Shown piece by piece: positions 37,575 to 48,691 of a stretch of DNA of 64,000 nt. The translations under genes and the position numbers were made by a program. Source of the DNA: Rhizophagus clarus (taxonomy: Eukaryota > Glomeromycota > Glomeromycetes > Glomerales > Glomeraceae); contig BLAL01000250.1 in the NCBI GenBank assembly GCA_015698045.1, positions 682,001 through 746,000 of the forward strand. Reading direction: 5' to 3'. Each line of letters begins with the position of its first letter. The first letter of the stretch is position 1. A model generated the notes under the pieces. It saw only the letters and a program-made list of their open reading frames with translations. It was not told where the DNA came from and searched no databases.

Positions 37575-38800
37575 GGTAAAATATACTAAACTTAATTATT
37601 AAACCAAAATTATTGAAAATAATTTAAAATATACTGCAATATTCACATACAATTTAAATAATTCAGCTCGTAAGTTAATAAACTATCTTATAATTTAATT
37701 ACTTATATAATAATGACTTCACTGTTATTTTTTATAACTTTAACAATTGATAATATTATATAGTTGGTAAGTATCAGCTATTTAGTTTTTTACTTTATTA
37801 TATACTATTCAGAAAACTAAATTTTTTTTCTTAAATAATTAATTAATAATTAATATTATCATAGATGGTAAGTTACAATATTAATTATGCATATACTATT
37901 CACATGAATTTAAACTAATTATATTCTTTACTTAAATGTATGATTAGATTGTAAGTGTTATTTAATTTGTTAAATTTACAGTATATACTTTTGTGATAAT
38001 ATTTGCATCTAATTAATTAACAAATAATACATATTACAGGGTGTAAGTTATATGTTATCTATTTATATTATTTATTGATTTAATTAACTAATTTCTTATT
38101 TAAAAAATTATTTGGTAATTTATTTTATTTGGTAAGTCGTATTCTATTATTACATATTTATATAATATTTACATATAATTTATTTCTTTATTTAAAAAAT
38201 TATTTGATAATTTATTTAGATTGTACGTTATAAGATATTTATTTAATTCTATTATTACATACTTATATAATATTTACATACAATTTAAACTAACTAACTA
38301 CTTTATTTAAAAAATTATTTGATAATTTATTTTAGATCGTAAGTTATAAGTTATTTATTTAATTCTATTATTACATATTTATATATAATTTAAATTAACT
38401 AATTTATTTATTTAAAAAATTATTTGGTAATTTATTTTAGTTGGTAAGTCGTATCTATTATTACATATTTATATAATATTTACATATAATTTAAACTAAC
38501 TAATTTCTTTATTTAAAAAATTAATTGTTAATTCACTTCAGCTTGTTGTAAGTCATTATTTATTACTATCCATATAATATTTATTCATAATTTAATTTAC
38601 GAATTTGATCTTTATTTAAAAATACTATCTATTGCTTTAGTTGGTAAGTTATAAAATATAGGCCATATATCATAAATAAAACTAAAATTTAAATTTATTA
38701 TATTTATTAAATTTCTAATTAAATTTTAGAGTAAGTCATAATATTACTTCTTTTAATTTTGAGTTTTAATATAAATTTTAATATATTTCAATATATATAG
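37575..38800 (+). repeat. Array of intron-like units separated by 3-nt micro-exons
   Basis: Twelve donors (GTAAGT eleven times, GTACGT once) start at 37670, 37767, 37868, 37951, 38043, 38132, 38223, 38339, 38444, 38548, 38644 and 38731. Eleven of them follow an acceptor AG after a spacer; in the sixth the AG has become AT. The spacers are ctc, ttg, atg, att, ggt, ttg, att, atc, ttg, cttgtt, ttg and a. Each unit is 83-116 bp, and units from about 38040 onward are visibly homologous (TTTATTTAAAAAATTATTTG, then TTTATTTTAG), some with a CTAAC branch-like word. The array ends at an acceptor (38799-38800) immediately before the kinase exon. Confidence 0.7.
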
Positions 38801-40170
38801 ATTTGGAAAAAGCGAAAATGCAATTTTAAATAAATTTATGCTTGAAAGAAGATTAAAATGGACTCCTTATAATCAATTTAAAAATGTTAAATATGTTGAT
38901 AGAGGAGGATTTGGTATTATCTACAAGGCCATTTGGTTAAAAAGTAGTGAAGAGAAGGAAGTAGCTCTTAAATGTCTCAATAATTTGAATGAAAATAATT
39001 TGAATGAAAATTTAGATGAATTTTTAAATGAAGTATAATTATATATTAATCATTTATATTAATATAACCAATTTTAATTTTATAGTGGGATTGTCATGAA
39101 AAATGTTTAAGTCGACTAGAATTATTAATTTACATGGATTTACAAAAAATCCAGATACTTTGAATTATATGGTAGTAATGGATTATGCAAATATGGGAAA
39201 TTTAAGAGGAAATTTAGCAAAAATAATTGAAAATAATTGGAATCAAAGATTGTTCATATTATATAAAATTATTTCTGGCCTTGAAAAAATACATGAGCTA
39301 AATCTTATTGTGATTTCCATGATGGCAATATTTTAAATCATGTGGATAAAGAAGATAAGAACAAAGTTTTTATTAGTGATTTAGGATTATGCAAAGCTGC
39401 AACTTCTTTAAAAGAATATGGTATTTATGGTGTTATTCCATTTATGGTACCTGAAGTTTTAAGGGGTAAACCATATACTCCAGCTAGTGACATATATAGT
39501 TTTTCTATGATTATGTGGGAATTTACATCTGGAATTCCACCATTTAATGATAGAGCACATGATCTTCAACTCAGTATAAGTATTTGTAAAGGTAAACGAC
39601 CTGCAATTATTGAAAGTACTCCACAATGTTATGTGGATTTAATGAAAAAATGCTGGAGTAAAGATCCATTAGAAAGGCCATCTGCTGAAGAAGTAAGAAA
39701 TATTATTGCAAACTGGATTTTCTATCCTAAAATTAGTGATGATGAAACTAGTGATAATAAATTTAGTTATGATAATATTAGTAAAGAATTAAAAAGCAAC
39801 ATCATGGAATTTATAAACGCACCAATTGGAAATAATAATCTTATTACTGAATTTCACCCACAAGCATATTATATGAGTCGCTTACTTGATTTTACTAGTA
39901 TAAAAGTGAATGAAATTCTAGAAAGTAAGTATTAAGATTGTATAATTGTGAATGAAATTCTAGAAAGTAAATATTTAGATTGTATAATTGATGATAAACC
40001 AAGTCAAAAATTGAAAGAAATTGAAGAAAGTGAATGTTTAGATTGTGTAGTTAACAATATAAAGTTATCAGGTATGTAATATATGCAAAAAAGTAAATTT
40101 TATAAATTATTTTATATGAAAATTAATTAATTTATTTAATTATTTAGATATTAAAACTGATAAAAATTAA
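38801..40170 (+). pseudogene. Serine/threonine-type protein kinase, frame-broken
   Basis: The sequence fits a Rhizophagus-type kinase: LKWTPYNQF lead-in, glycine loop RGGFGIIYKA, ATP lysine in EVALKCL, a DLG motif (ISDLGLCK), PEVLRGKPYTPASDIYSF, and CWSKDPLERPSAEEV. A 53-bp intron (39033-39085) is clear, and a further one (40072-40147) probably leads to a short last exon ending at 40170. A frame shift lies just after the intron (about 39108-39116) and another at about 39303, exactly where the catalytic HxDF loop should be. A 42-bp tandem duplication near the C-terminus (39906-39989) carries a TAA in its first copy. A non-functional gene is likeliest. The coding part appears to start at the acceptor at 38800; the first in-frame ATG is 38838. 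Confidence 0.75.
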
Positions 40171-40604
40171 TTTAGATTCATGGTATTGTGATATATTTTA
40201 TTTATTTTATTTTTATTAGAATTATTTAAACGCTAAGATTAGAGTAGTAAAATATTTTACAAGTTTCTTAGTTTGTAATTCAAATAATTCTTTTATGTTA
40301 TAACTTATCCAAATATTGTATTAAATTATCAAGTTTATTTTATTTATAATATTAAATACATGTATATGTTTGAATTAAAAGGTTTTAATATAATCACTTG
40401 ATTAACTGAAGCAATATAAAAAGATTATATTAAAAATTAAATAACCTGGAGTTACTTCATCATCAATCAACCTGAGTGTATAAAAAAAGCATACCATGAA
40501 AGAGATTTTATGGTAGAAGAGCAGTAGGATAGTTAAGAATGAAAGTAAAAAAATTACAATAAACAAAAAAAAAATCAAAAAATTAACTAATTACCGTATC
40601 ATTA
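40171..40604. other. AT-rich spacer
   Basis: No gene recognised; some stop-interrupted coding-like sequence near 40450-40530 may belong to the fragment that follows. Confidence 0.3.
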
Positions 40605-40858
40605 TAATTATCACAAAAGGATACAGATGAAATTTTGGATGAACAATCCACAGACCACCTATCTGATACAACTAAATTGCAATCTAAACAAAAAAAGCAT
40701 TGTACCACTAAGGAGAAGATGGAAATACTTTCTGCATTGAAAATATATAAAGATAAAGTACTGGATGATGCTATTGATTCTGTTCGTAAACATTTGTCAG
40801 AAATTTGAACCAAAAAAAAAGTAAAGGAATGGTGGAATTATCATAAGGACAAATAAAA
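40605..40858 (+). pseudogene. Fragment of a helix-turn-helix (homeodomain-like) protein
   Basis: The plus frame reads a charged, coding-like stretch (DEILDEQSTDHLSDTTK, EKMEILSALKIYKD) ending in a TKKKVKEWWNYHKDK segment like the recognition helix of homeodomain-type DNA-binding proteins. A TGA stands where the preceding Trp would be expected. There is no start codon, and upstream sequence is interrupted. Likely a decayed exon of a DNA-binding or transposon protein. Confidence 0.4.
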
Positions 40859-41401
40859 TATACTTTTTTCTAATAATAAAAAATATTTAATATTATTGCA
40901 ATAACCAAAAATTCTACAATTGTCATAAAAATTACTATTCTAATCACCTTTTTACGCTTAAGTAACTTGATTGCACATAAAAAATTACGTGTAAATAGTA
41001 ATATAAAATAATGTTTAACGTTGGTTTGGGGTTGCATTTTTGAGATAAAGTCAAAAAAAATAGGAGAAAGTCAGCTATAGTAAAGTTTAGTAAAAGTACT
41101 GTATTTTGAAAAAAAAACATTAAAATGTGTAGACAAAAATATAAAAAAAAGCTTCATTAAAAATTTTGCCATGTTGCATAAAAAAAATCGTTTCATTAAT
41201 CGTATATATTTAGTAATTTATTTGCCGATCAATTTTTAATTAGTGATCGAGACATATCCACTGACTGTTAATGTTTTTTTAAGTTTTTTAAACTAAATAA
41301 TTAATTTTTAATAATTTTTTAAACTGAATAACTAAATATATAAAAATATAAGTTGTATTATAACACATTAAATAAGCAAAAAAAAAAAATATATTGAATA
41401 T
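40859..41401. other. AT-rich intergenic region
   Basis: No gene or repeat boundary seen. Confidence 0.4.
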
Positions 41402-41764
41402 TAGTGTTGCAATCCGGATATCCACGGATGGACACATTTTGACAATTGTACACATATTTAATCAATAAAAATGAGGTTTTTTTTTTGAGTACACCATTAG
41501 GGCTATATTCCATAACATAATAGATTTCAAATATAAAATTAAAGAGAAATCCAATTCGGATTGAAAATTCATCTGACAGATGAAAAATTCAACCTGAATA
41601 GGATTTCTCTCTCTTTTTATTATTAATGAAATTTTTAATTTTTCTATATTATACCTTGAAATATTGTCTTAAAATATCTCAAAAAAATTCTTGCCTTTAT
41701 TAATTTAAATTCGTGTATAATTACCAAAATGTGTCCATCCGTGGATACCCGGATTGCAACTTCA
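41402..41764. mobile_element. hAT-type MITE with GTTGCAATCCGG ends
   Basis: The long inverted ends (TAGTGTTGCAATCCGG on the left, CCGGATTGCAACTTCA on the right, extending through ATCCACGGATGGACACATTT) are flanked by a perfect 8-bp duplication TTGAATAT (41394-41401 and 41765-41772). No coding capacity. Confidence 0.85.
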
Positions 41765-41772
41765 TTGAATAT

Positions 41773-42195
41773 AATGCAAATGTCTGATCAAATAAAATAC
41801 TATTTAACATTCTAGTCTTTTTGTCACTTTTTTTAAAACAATAAATAATAAAATACTACAAAAAAATATGCTTGCACTAATTATTTTTTTCGCAGTTACT
41901 TTTTAAGATAAAACTCATATTGTTGTTTTAAACAATAATTATCAAAAAAAAAAATAAATTAAACTAATTTTTTCTCTTTAAAAATTTCTACCGTAACAAC
42001 TATTATAAATAATCTTTTTCTGAACAATAGTTATCAAAAAAGTTTTTAATTATTTAAACTTGTAAAAAAAATTCATGGATTTTTATTCTGTTAATAATAT
42101 AAAATAAGCTCACTAACCGTATTAAAGAGTCCTAGTTACATCATTAAAAAAAAAAAATAAATAAAGGGGAATGCTGATCATTGTTGCTTTCGTTT
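41773..42195. other. AT-rich spacer
   Basis: Nothing recognised. Confidence 0.35.
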
Positions 42196-43316
42196 TGTAA
42201 ATTTATTGCCGTTTTCAAAATTATTGATAAAATCCGATTTGTGAGGTTATTATGTGATTTTCATATTGAAAAAGGGAATCACTTTTTTACACGAATTTTT
42301 AATATTTTTACACTAGATTTTTTTTGTGAATCATAAAATTCAATGACAGAATATTTTACAAAGAGTTTCAACAATAATTTGTATAAAATAATCAGTTTTT
42401 ATTAATTAGATAGTCAAAATAATAAAATACAACCATAAACTATCTTATATACTGGATAAAATATGCATCAAAATTTTTCATAGAATATTATACAGGGTTT
42501 ATAAAAAATTCTGGCACAAAAAATATTATGAGGATATGCAGAGAAAGTGTTTCACAGTTATACATCAATATACTAAATATCTCAAGATAAAAAAAAATGC
42601 TGAAAAAAATCTTCTTTGTTATAAAATATATGCTAAACCTTTAGTAGAATAGTATTACTATATATTGAAATTTATGATTCACAAAAAAAAATCTGATACA
42701 AAAATATTAAAAATTCATCTAGAAAAGTGATTCACTTTAAAAAATCCCAAAAACAGTAAAAATGCAGAAAAATGCAGAAAAAATCAATTATCAATATAAA
42801 GCATTTGCTGAAACTTTCAGTAGAATAATGTTATGAATTGGATTTTATGATTCACAAAAAAATCAGGTATAAAATTATTAAAATTTCATCTGGAAAAGTG
42901 ATTCACTTTTAAAAACAATAAAAATGCAGGAAAATGCCGAAAAATGCAGAAAAAAATTTTTTTTTAATATTAAGTATGTATTGAAATTTTCAGTCAATTA
43001 GTATAATACATCGGACTTTATGGTTCATAAAAAAAATCTGATACATAATTATAAAAAATTCGTCAAGAAAAGTGATTCACTTTTAAAAAATCAAAAAATG
43101 TGATAAAAATGCAAAAAACGCAGGGAAATGCAATTTTCAAATAGAAAGTATGTATTGAAACTTTCAGTAGAATAGTATTATGTATTGAATTATACGATTC
43201 ACAAAAAAAATCTGGTATAAAAGTATTAAGAATTCGTGTAAAAAGTGATTCACTTTTGCAATACGAAAATCACAAGATAACCTCGCAAAATTGAAAATGG
43301 CAATAATTTTTACCAA
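42196..43316. mobile_element. Long-inverted-repeat element with internal tandem repeats
   Basis: The left arm (about 42196-42360) and right arm (about 43170-43316) are inverted copies of each other, sharing GCCGTTTTCAAAATT-like, GAGGTTAT, TGTGATTTTC and AGATTTTTTTTGTGAATC segments. The core has about four imperfect repeats of a roughly 180-bp unit containing GTGATTCACTTT, AAAATGCAGAAAAATGC and TGATTCACAAAAAAAATC. No gene inside; target-site duplication not resolved. Confidence 0.6.
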
Positions 43317-43654
43317 TCCATTATTTGATGACTAAATTTAGCGCACATTAAAAGTGTCACAGGTGAGTTTAAATTCAAATTTTACTCTAATAAAATAAAA
43401 GCCCCTTTATATTCATAATACTGTACAATACAAATTAATATAATACTTTCAAAAAAAAATTCATTTCCATATTTTGATAATGACAAGGTGACATTTGCCA
43501 ATCATTTTTTATGAATTTATTTCCAAAAGCTTAGGTAAAACGGACAAAATTAGAAGATCGATAACATTACATTCCAGATTTGTTTGATTGACAAAATTGT
43601 CAATTTATCACTTTCTTTACTTTCTTTGTAATTTAAAAAAAAAAGAAAAAAAAT
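43317..43654. other. AT-rich spacer
   Basis: Nothing recognised. Confidence 0.35.
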
Positions 43655-43960
43655 TTGGTAAATCTCTGTATAATTCCTTCAATAAAATTTTAGCACTATT
43701 ATAGAATATTCTTCAGAGAAATTATCTAATAAAAAGAATCTATTGTTGTATTAAATATATTCTTTAATAAGTTAAATTCATTTTAAAAAGCCTGTAGGAC
43801 CAGAGAGATTGAGCAGAATCTCCATCCAAGAATAATAACCCAAAGTCAAATTTCACTTATTGAAGATTATTAAATTAGTTTCCTATGATAAGATCTGTTA
43901 TAAATCAAAGAATTTCTTTATAGTAGTTTTAGAAAAATATATCTATTCTTTAATTTTATT
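43655..43960 (-). pseudogene. Relic of a BTB-BACK-TLDc gene (BACK region)
   Basis: The plus-strand text matches the antisense of the BACK region of the cluster genes in order: TGTATAATTCCTT, ATTCTTCAGAGAAATT, TATTGTTGTATTAAATATAT, TTTAAAAAGCCTG, then AATAACCCAAAGTCAAATTT and GAAGATTATTAAATTAG. Many indels and no open frame. It marks a former family member between the clusters. Confidence 0.5.
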
Positions 43961-44758
43961 ATATAATATATTAGAAAGACTTCCTGGACGATTGCATATT
44001 ATTTTTGGATTGAAATAATGAAGCAAATTATAAATATAAAATTGACTCTTTATTATAAATCATACTTGTCTTCAAGTAAATAATACAAAATGCAAGATAA
44101 TAACAATTTTTGATGAATATACTAGGATTCAAGTATGTTATGGTATAAACGAAATGCTTAAGCCCAAGCTTATAAGGAATTCAAAAGTTGCTAACTTAAA
44201 AATTAATAAGCAATTTTATGATAATCTTCCTTACCCTATTATTTACTAGATCCTTGTGAAGTTCTGAAACGTGCATTTCTTGACCAATCAACTCCAAAAA
44301 ATTTCAACAAATATTTAAAATAAGACAAGATTTGAATGAAGAATAAAATAAGAATACGTATTGTGATGAAGAAAATGAAAATAAACTGGTTAATTAAATT
44401 GAACAAATAAAAATGATCTGTCCATTTCATTATTTGAAATTGTTAGTATTGTTCTGATTAATATCAAATAATTGAGCCAATTTATTTAAACTATCTGTAT
44501 TTATAAATAATAACCTAACAAAATAATGCAATTAATTAAAAATTTCAATAAATTTTACATGTTTTTATGGAAGAAATTTATAGTTTTGAATAAATTTTTT
44601 TGATTTCGGTCTATTGATATTTGGCGTTAGAGCTTGAATATACAGTGTGTAATGAAAAAGTCACCGTCCTGAAAATATTTTTTTGTATAATAAACATTAA
44701 AATGCTTTGATTTTTTGCACTCATTTACATAAATATATGTTACATAAATTAAAGTCCA
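43961..44758. other. AT-rich intergenic region
   Basis: No gene supported. Confidence 0.4.
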
Positions 44759-45141
44759 ATCTCAAATTGGTATATTAATATAATATAGAGTACAAAAACA
44801 AATTTGGTATGAGTATGACAAAAAAGTTGAATTAGATATGACACCAAATTTTGTTTCTATACTCATACCAAATTAGAGTTAATACACATGACTGGAAACA
44901 TACGACCTTCTTTACGCATGTTCCCACTGGGGACTTGCGACCTTCTCAACACATGTTCCCACTTGGAGCATGCGACTACCTTTTATGCATGTTTCCACTG
45001 GGAGAATTGCCAGTCACGTGAAGTTAACTCTAATTTGGTATGAGTATAGAAACAAAATTTGGTATCATATCTAATTCAATTTTATTGTTATACTCATACT
45101 AAACTTGTTTTCATACTCAACTATAGACCGATCTCAAATTG
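44759..45141. mobile_element. Foldback element with ~100-bp arms
   Basis: The left arm (about 44785-44882) and right arm (about 45016-45127) are inverted copies (AAATTTGGTATGAGTATGAC, TTTGTTTCTATACTCATACC). Between them is an imperfect tandem repeat of about 45 bp (GCATGTTCCCACTGGG). An 11-bp direct repeat ATCTCAAATTG lies just outside both arms (44759-44769, 45131-45141) and could be a target-site duplication, though it is not immediately adjacent. Confidence 0.6.
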
Positions 45142-45176
45142 TTTATCATTACCATTCAATATTAGTTTGATGACAC

Positions 45177-45350
45177 TTAAATTAGGTTTCTTAATCAAGT
45201 CGAGTAAGATCGATCATTGATTGAGTCAATCAATTAATCGATCATAAGTTTTCAGCCTTGATCAAAATTGAACTAACTTTGATTGATATTTGATCAATCA
45301 AATTTGCCTAAATTGATTGATCAATTTTATCCATGCTAATCGATCATAGT
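45177..45350. repeat. GATCGATC/TTGATCAATC-rich block, left
   Basis: Dense in TTGATTGATC and ATCGATCAT words. It begins TTAAATTAGGTTTCTTAATC, which is loosely inverted relative to the end of the similar block at 48010-48196. Together they may be the arms of an older element split by the insertion at 45695-47707. Confidence 0.35.
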
Positions 45351-45694
45351 AATATGATGTAATATTTATATGTTCAAGTATACTTAATAAATAATAATAA
45401 TAGAGTATAGTGCCTATACAAATAACAATATTATTATCTGAACCAAAATGACCATAATTAAATTTTTTGGATTCTAATATTAAATTAATTAGTTCATAAT
45501 ATATTAGACATGATGTATAGTATGGAATATTGGTATAGCATAAAATGATAGTCCTAACAGGGCTGTATAATAATATATAATAAATATAAAAAGAAGTTTT
45601 TTTTATGTGAATTATCAAATTAAACATATGATATTTGTGTAAAACATTATAAATTTAAAGAAATTAAAAGGCATCTTTTGTATATTTTATCTAT

Positions 45695-47707
45695 GAGAAA
45701 ATTTATTTCTCACCCGGGTGATTTCTCACCCCTATCACGTGTAAACATTTCGATTGGCTAATGTAATTTTACAATTACATCATATCAACCAGTTATTTGT
45801 TTACATCTGTTTCTCTTTTTCAGTTAGCTTTTGGCCTCGCGTCAAAGGTTTGATATTTCCATTTTTCTCATTTTCGCTTCTTTTTTTCGCTTCCTAATTT
45901 CTTTCTCTTTTCCTTCTTAGACCTTTATTAAGTTTTTCTGGTTTCGCGTCGAAGGTACATTATTTTTTTTCGTTTCTAATTTTTTTTGTTTCGTTTTCTA
46001 ACTTTATTTCATTCCTTCTTCCTTTTCATTTTTATAGGTTTTGGCTTCTTTTTTTTAGATTTTGGCTGCTCCTGGCTTTCTCTTTTTTAGGTTTGCCGAA
46101 ACTCTTTGAGAGAGAAGGTGGGTACTCGGCCTTATTTTTTTTTGTTGTATTCTCTTGTTTTTGTGTTCATTACCGTTACTAACAACAGTCTTTATTTTTT
46201 TTTCTTTTTTCATCTTCATTTCACTTTTGATTTCGATGCTCTTTCATTTTTATCTCTTTCTCTTTCATTTTTCACTTCTTTATTCTCTTTTCCTTTCATT
46301 TTTTCCTCGTTTTCATTTTTGTTTCCCCTCCTATCTGTTTCTTTTGTTTTTCCCTTTTTGTTTTCTTTTTTCTTCACTTTCTCCTTCCATTTTTCCATTC
46401 GTTTTCCTTCCCTTTTCCTTTCGCCTTCTTTTTTGTCCTCTTTACCTTTCGTCTTCCCTTTTGCGACATGTTTTTTTTAGGGTTTCTGGAACTTTTCAAA
46501 ATGGGGTGGGTATTCCGCTTTCATTCCTTTTTTTTTTTACTGTATCTCTTTATCTTCGTTACTAAAAAATTTTTTTCTTCCGTCTTTTTGTATTCGTTTT
46601 ATTTTTGATTTTGTTTCCTTCCCCTTTCATTTTCCCTTTCATTTTTCCTTTTTCATTCACTTTCCTTTTTCTTTCCATTTTATTTTCATTTTCATTTCTT
46701 TCTCCTGTTTTCATTTTTGTCCCCCACCCTCTGTTTCTTTCGTTTTCCCTTTTTATTTTCTTTTTTCCTTCCATTTTTTCCATCCGTTTTCCATCCCTTT
46801 TCTTTTGTCTTCTGTTTTTGTCTTCTTTACCTTTCGTCTTCCTTTTTGTCGTCATTTTATATTACAAAATTATAATGGTGATTTTATTATTTTGCGACAC
46901 ATTTTTTTAGGTTTTCTGGATCTTTTCAAAATGGGTGGGTATTCCGTTTCATTCTTTTTTTTTTACTGTATCCCTTTATCTTCATTACTAACAAAATTTT
47001 TTCTTTCATCTTTTCTTTGCGTTTTATTTTTGATTTTGTTCCCTTCCACCTTTCTTTCATTTTATTTTCATTTTTGTTTCGTTTTCCTCTTTGTTTCCTT
47101 TATTTTCTTCTTTTTTGTTACCTCCCTCTTGTTTTTCCTTTTATTTTAATTTTTGATCCTTCCCCTTTTCATTTTTCCTTTATGTTAATTTTTTTCTCTT
47201 TACCCTTTCATTTTCCCTTCCATTTCTGTTCTCCTTCTCTTTGTTTTAATTTTGTTCTCTTTTGTTTCTTCATTCACCTTCCCTTCGTTTTTTCTCCTTT
47301 CATCAAACATATTGTCGCTCCCTTTTGGTCTTGTCTTCTTTTCCGTTTATTTTGTTTTTGTTTCATTACTTTTCACATTTTGTCATTATTGTTGGGTTTC
47401 GCATCATTATCACTAGTTAGATTAAAGATAAAAGTTTTAGCTTTGAATACAATAAACTTGTTTTAGTTTTGAATAATGTATTGTACTCTTCTATTCAATA
47501 AACTTTGAAGGAATAAATACACAAATATTTTGTAACATAAAAGTTGTGTTTCATACTACGGATTTTTTTTTAACAGCAAATTTTACGTGAGAATAAATTT
47601 TAAGTTAAAAAAATTAGCCAATCAAAAATTAGCTAATCGAAAATATTTATCACGTGATAGGGGTGAGTAATATCAGATCTCACCCGGGGTGAGGAATAAA
47701 TTCACCC
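45695..47707. mobile_element. Mutator-like non-autonomous element with polypyrimidine interior
   Basis: The inverted ends (TTTATTTCTCACCCGGGTGA at the left, then TCACCCCTATCACGTG; the inverse at the right) extend roughly 70-90 bp. They are flanked by a 9-bp duplication TTTATCTAT (45686-45694 and 47708-47716). A 9-bp duplication with long inverted ends is characteristic of Mutator-like elements. The interior (about 45840-47400) is almost all T and C on this strand. It contains three diverged tandem units marked by TTTTAGGTTTTCTGG, CTTTTCAAAATGGGTGGGT and ACTGTATC at about 46088, 46470 and 46905. No transposase. Confidence 0.75.
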
Positions 47708-47716
47708 TTTATCTAT

Positions 47717-48009
47717 AATTATTAATTTAGAAAAAAATTATATAAATAAAATATCAGACAAGAATAAAAAATGTAAATATTTAAACATTATCATGACAAT
47801 TCACTCCTATTTTTGTTATGATAGGTTAAAGATCGTAAAAAGTGGTGTCAAGGTGAACTTTGTATCTGAATTGAGTTCTTGCTTTGTGTTCATTGCTGTT
47901 TACAATCTAAAAATAATGGCTCAGATTCAAATGATTCTTTTGTATAAATTTGATAAGATTAAAGTTAATTTTTTTAAAGTTTGATTCTATAAAATTTATT
48001 AAATTTTAT
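47717..48009. other. AT-rich spacer
   Basis: Nothing recognised. Confidence 0.35.
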
Positions 48010-48196
48010 TAAATTTTATTTCTAATCAATGATCGATCAATTTTAAGTCAATTGCCCTTTTTTGTTTGATTGAGCTATAAAATCAATCAAGGAAATCAAT
48101 TGCATGTGATCAATTATGGTAAATCGATTTTTTGATCGATCATGTGTTTGTAATCATCGATTGAGACTTTTTTCGTCAATTAAAACCCTAACTTAA
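48010..48196. repeat. GATCGATC-rich block, right
   Basis: Rich in ATCGATC and TCAATTG words, ending AAAACCCTAACTTAA. Loosely the inverse partner of 45177-45350. Confidence 0.35.
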
Positions 48197-48691
48197 ATTA
48201 ATGTTGTAATAAGTTTAGCACATTCTGAAGGATTACACTTTCATTAATTTTTCCCTAATTGTAAGTATCAATTTACAAACAAGCTGTAATTAGCACTTAT
48301 CGTTTATAAGGGTTCAGTAAATTTATTATTATTTATAAAGGGAAAGATTTATTTTGAAAAAATAAGATGATATCAGATAAATCCAGTTTACTATTTAATA
48401 AATTAATACATAATATTCGAAATAAATTCACTTGCTTAAATTAAAAAAAATCTCGCTCTTTACAACAAGTATACAAAACGTGATCATTGCAATTTTTTTT
48501 TTTTATTTGATATGGTGAATTATCTATATAACAATAAATCTATTCCTTCATATAGAATTTTTTGCTCAAATCCAGGTAGTTTAAGATGCATTATCTTTTT
48601 GCTTCAATGTATATCCCTTTAGTGGCTATATTCATTCCCTTTTAATTCTTGCCATTTTATTTCCTTTTTCTGCCTCAATTCTTTTGTCTCC
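48197..48691. other. 3' intergenic region
   Basis: AT-rich, no gene seen. Confidence 0.4.

Noticed and set aside
46106..47466. Several long plus-strand open frames of Phe/Ser/Leu
   Set aside because: They arise because the strand is almost only T and C, so stops are rare; all three frames are open at once and show no domain.
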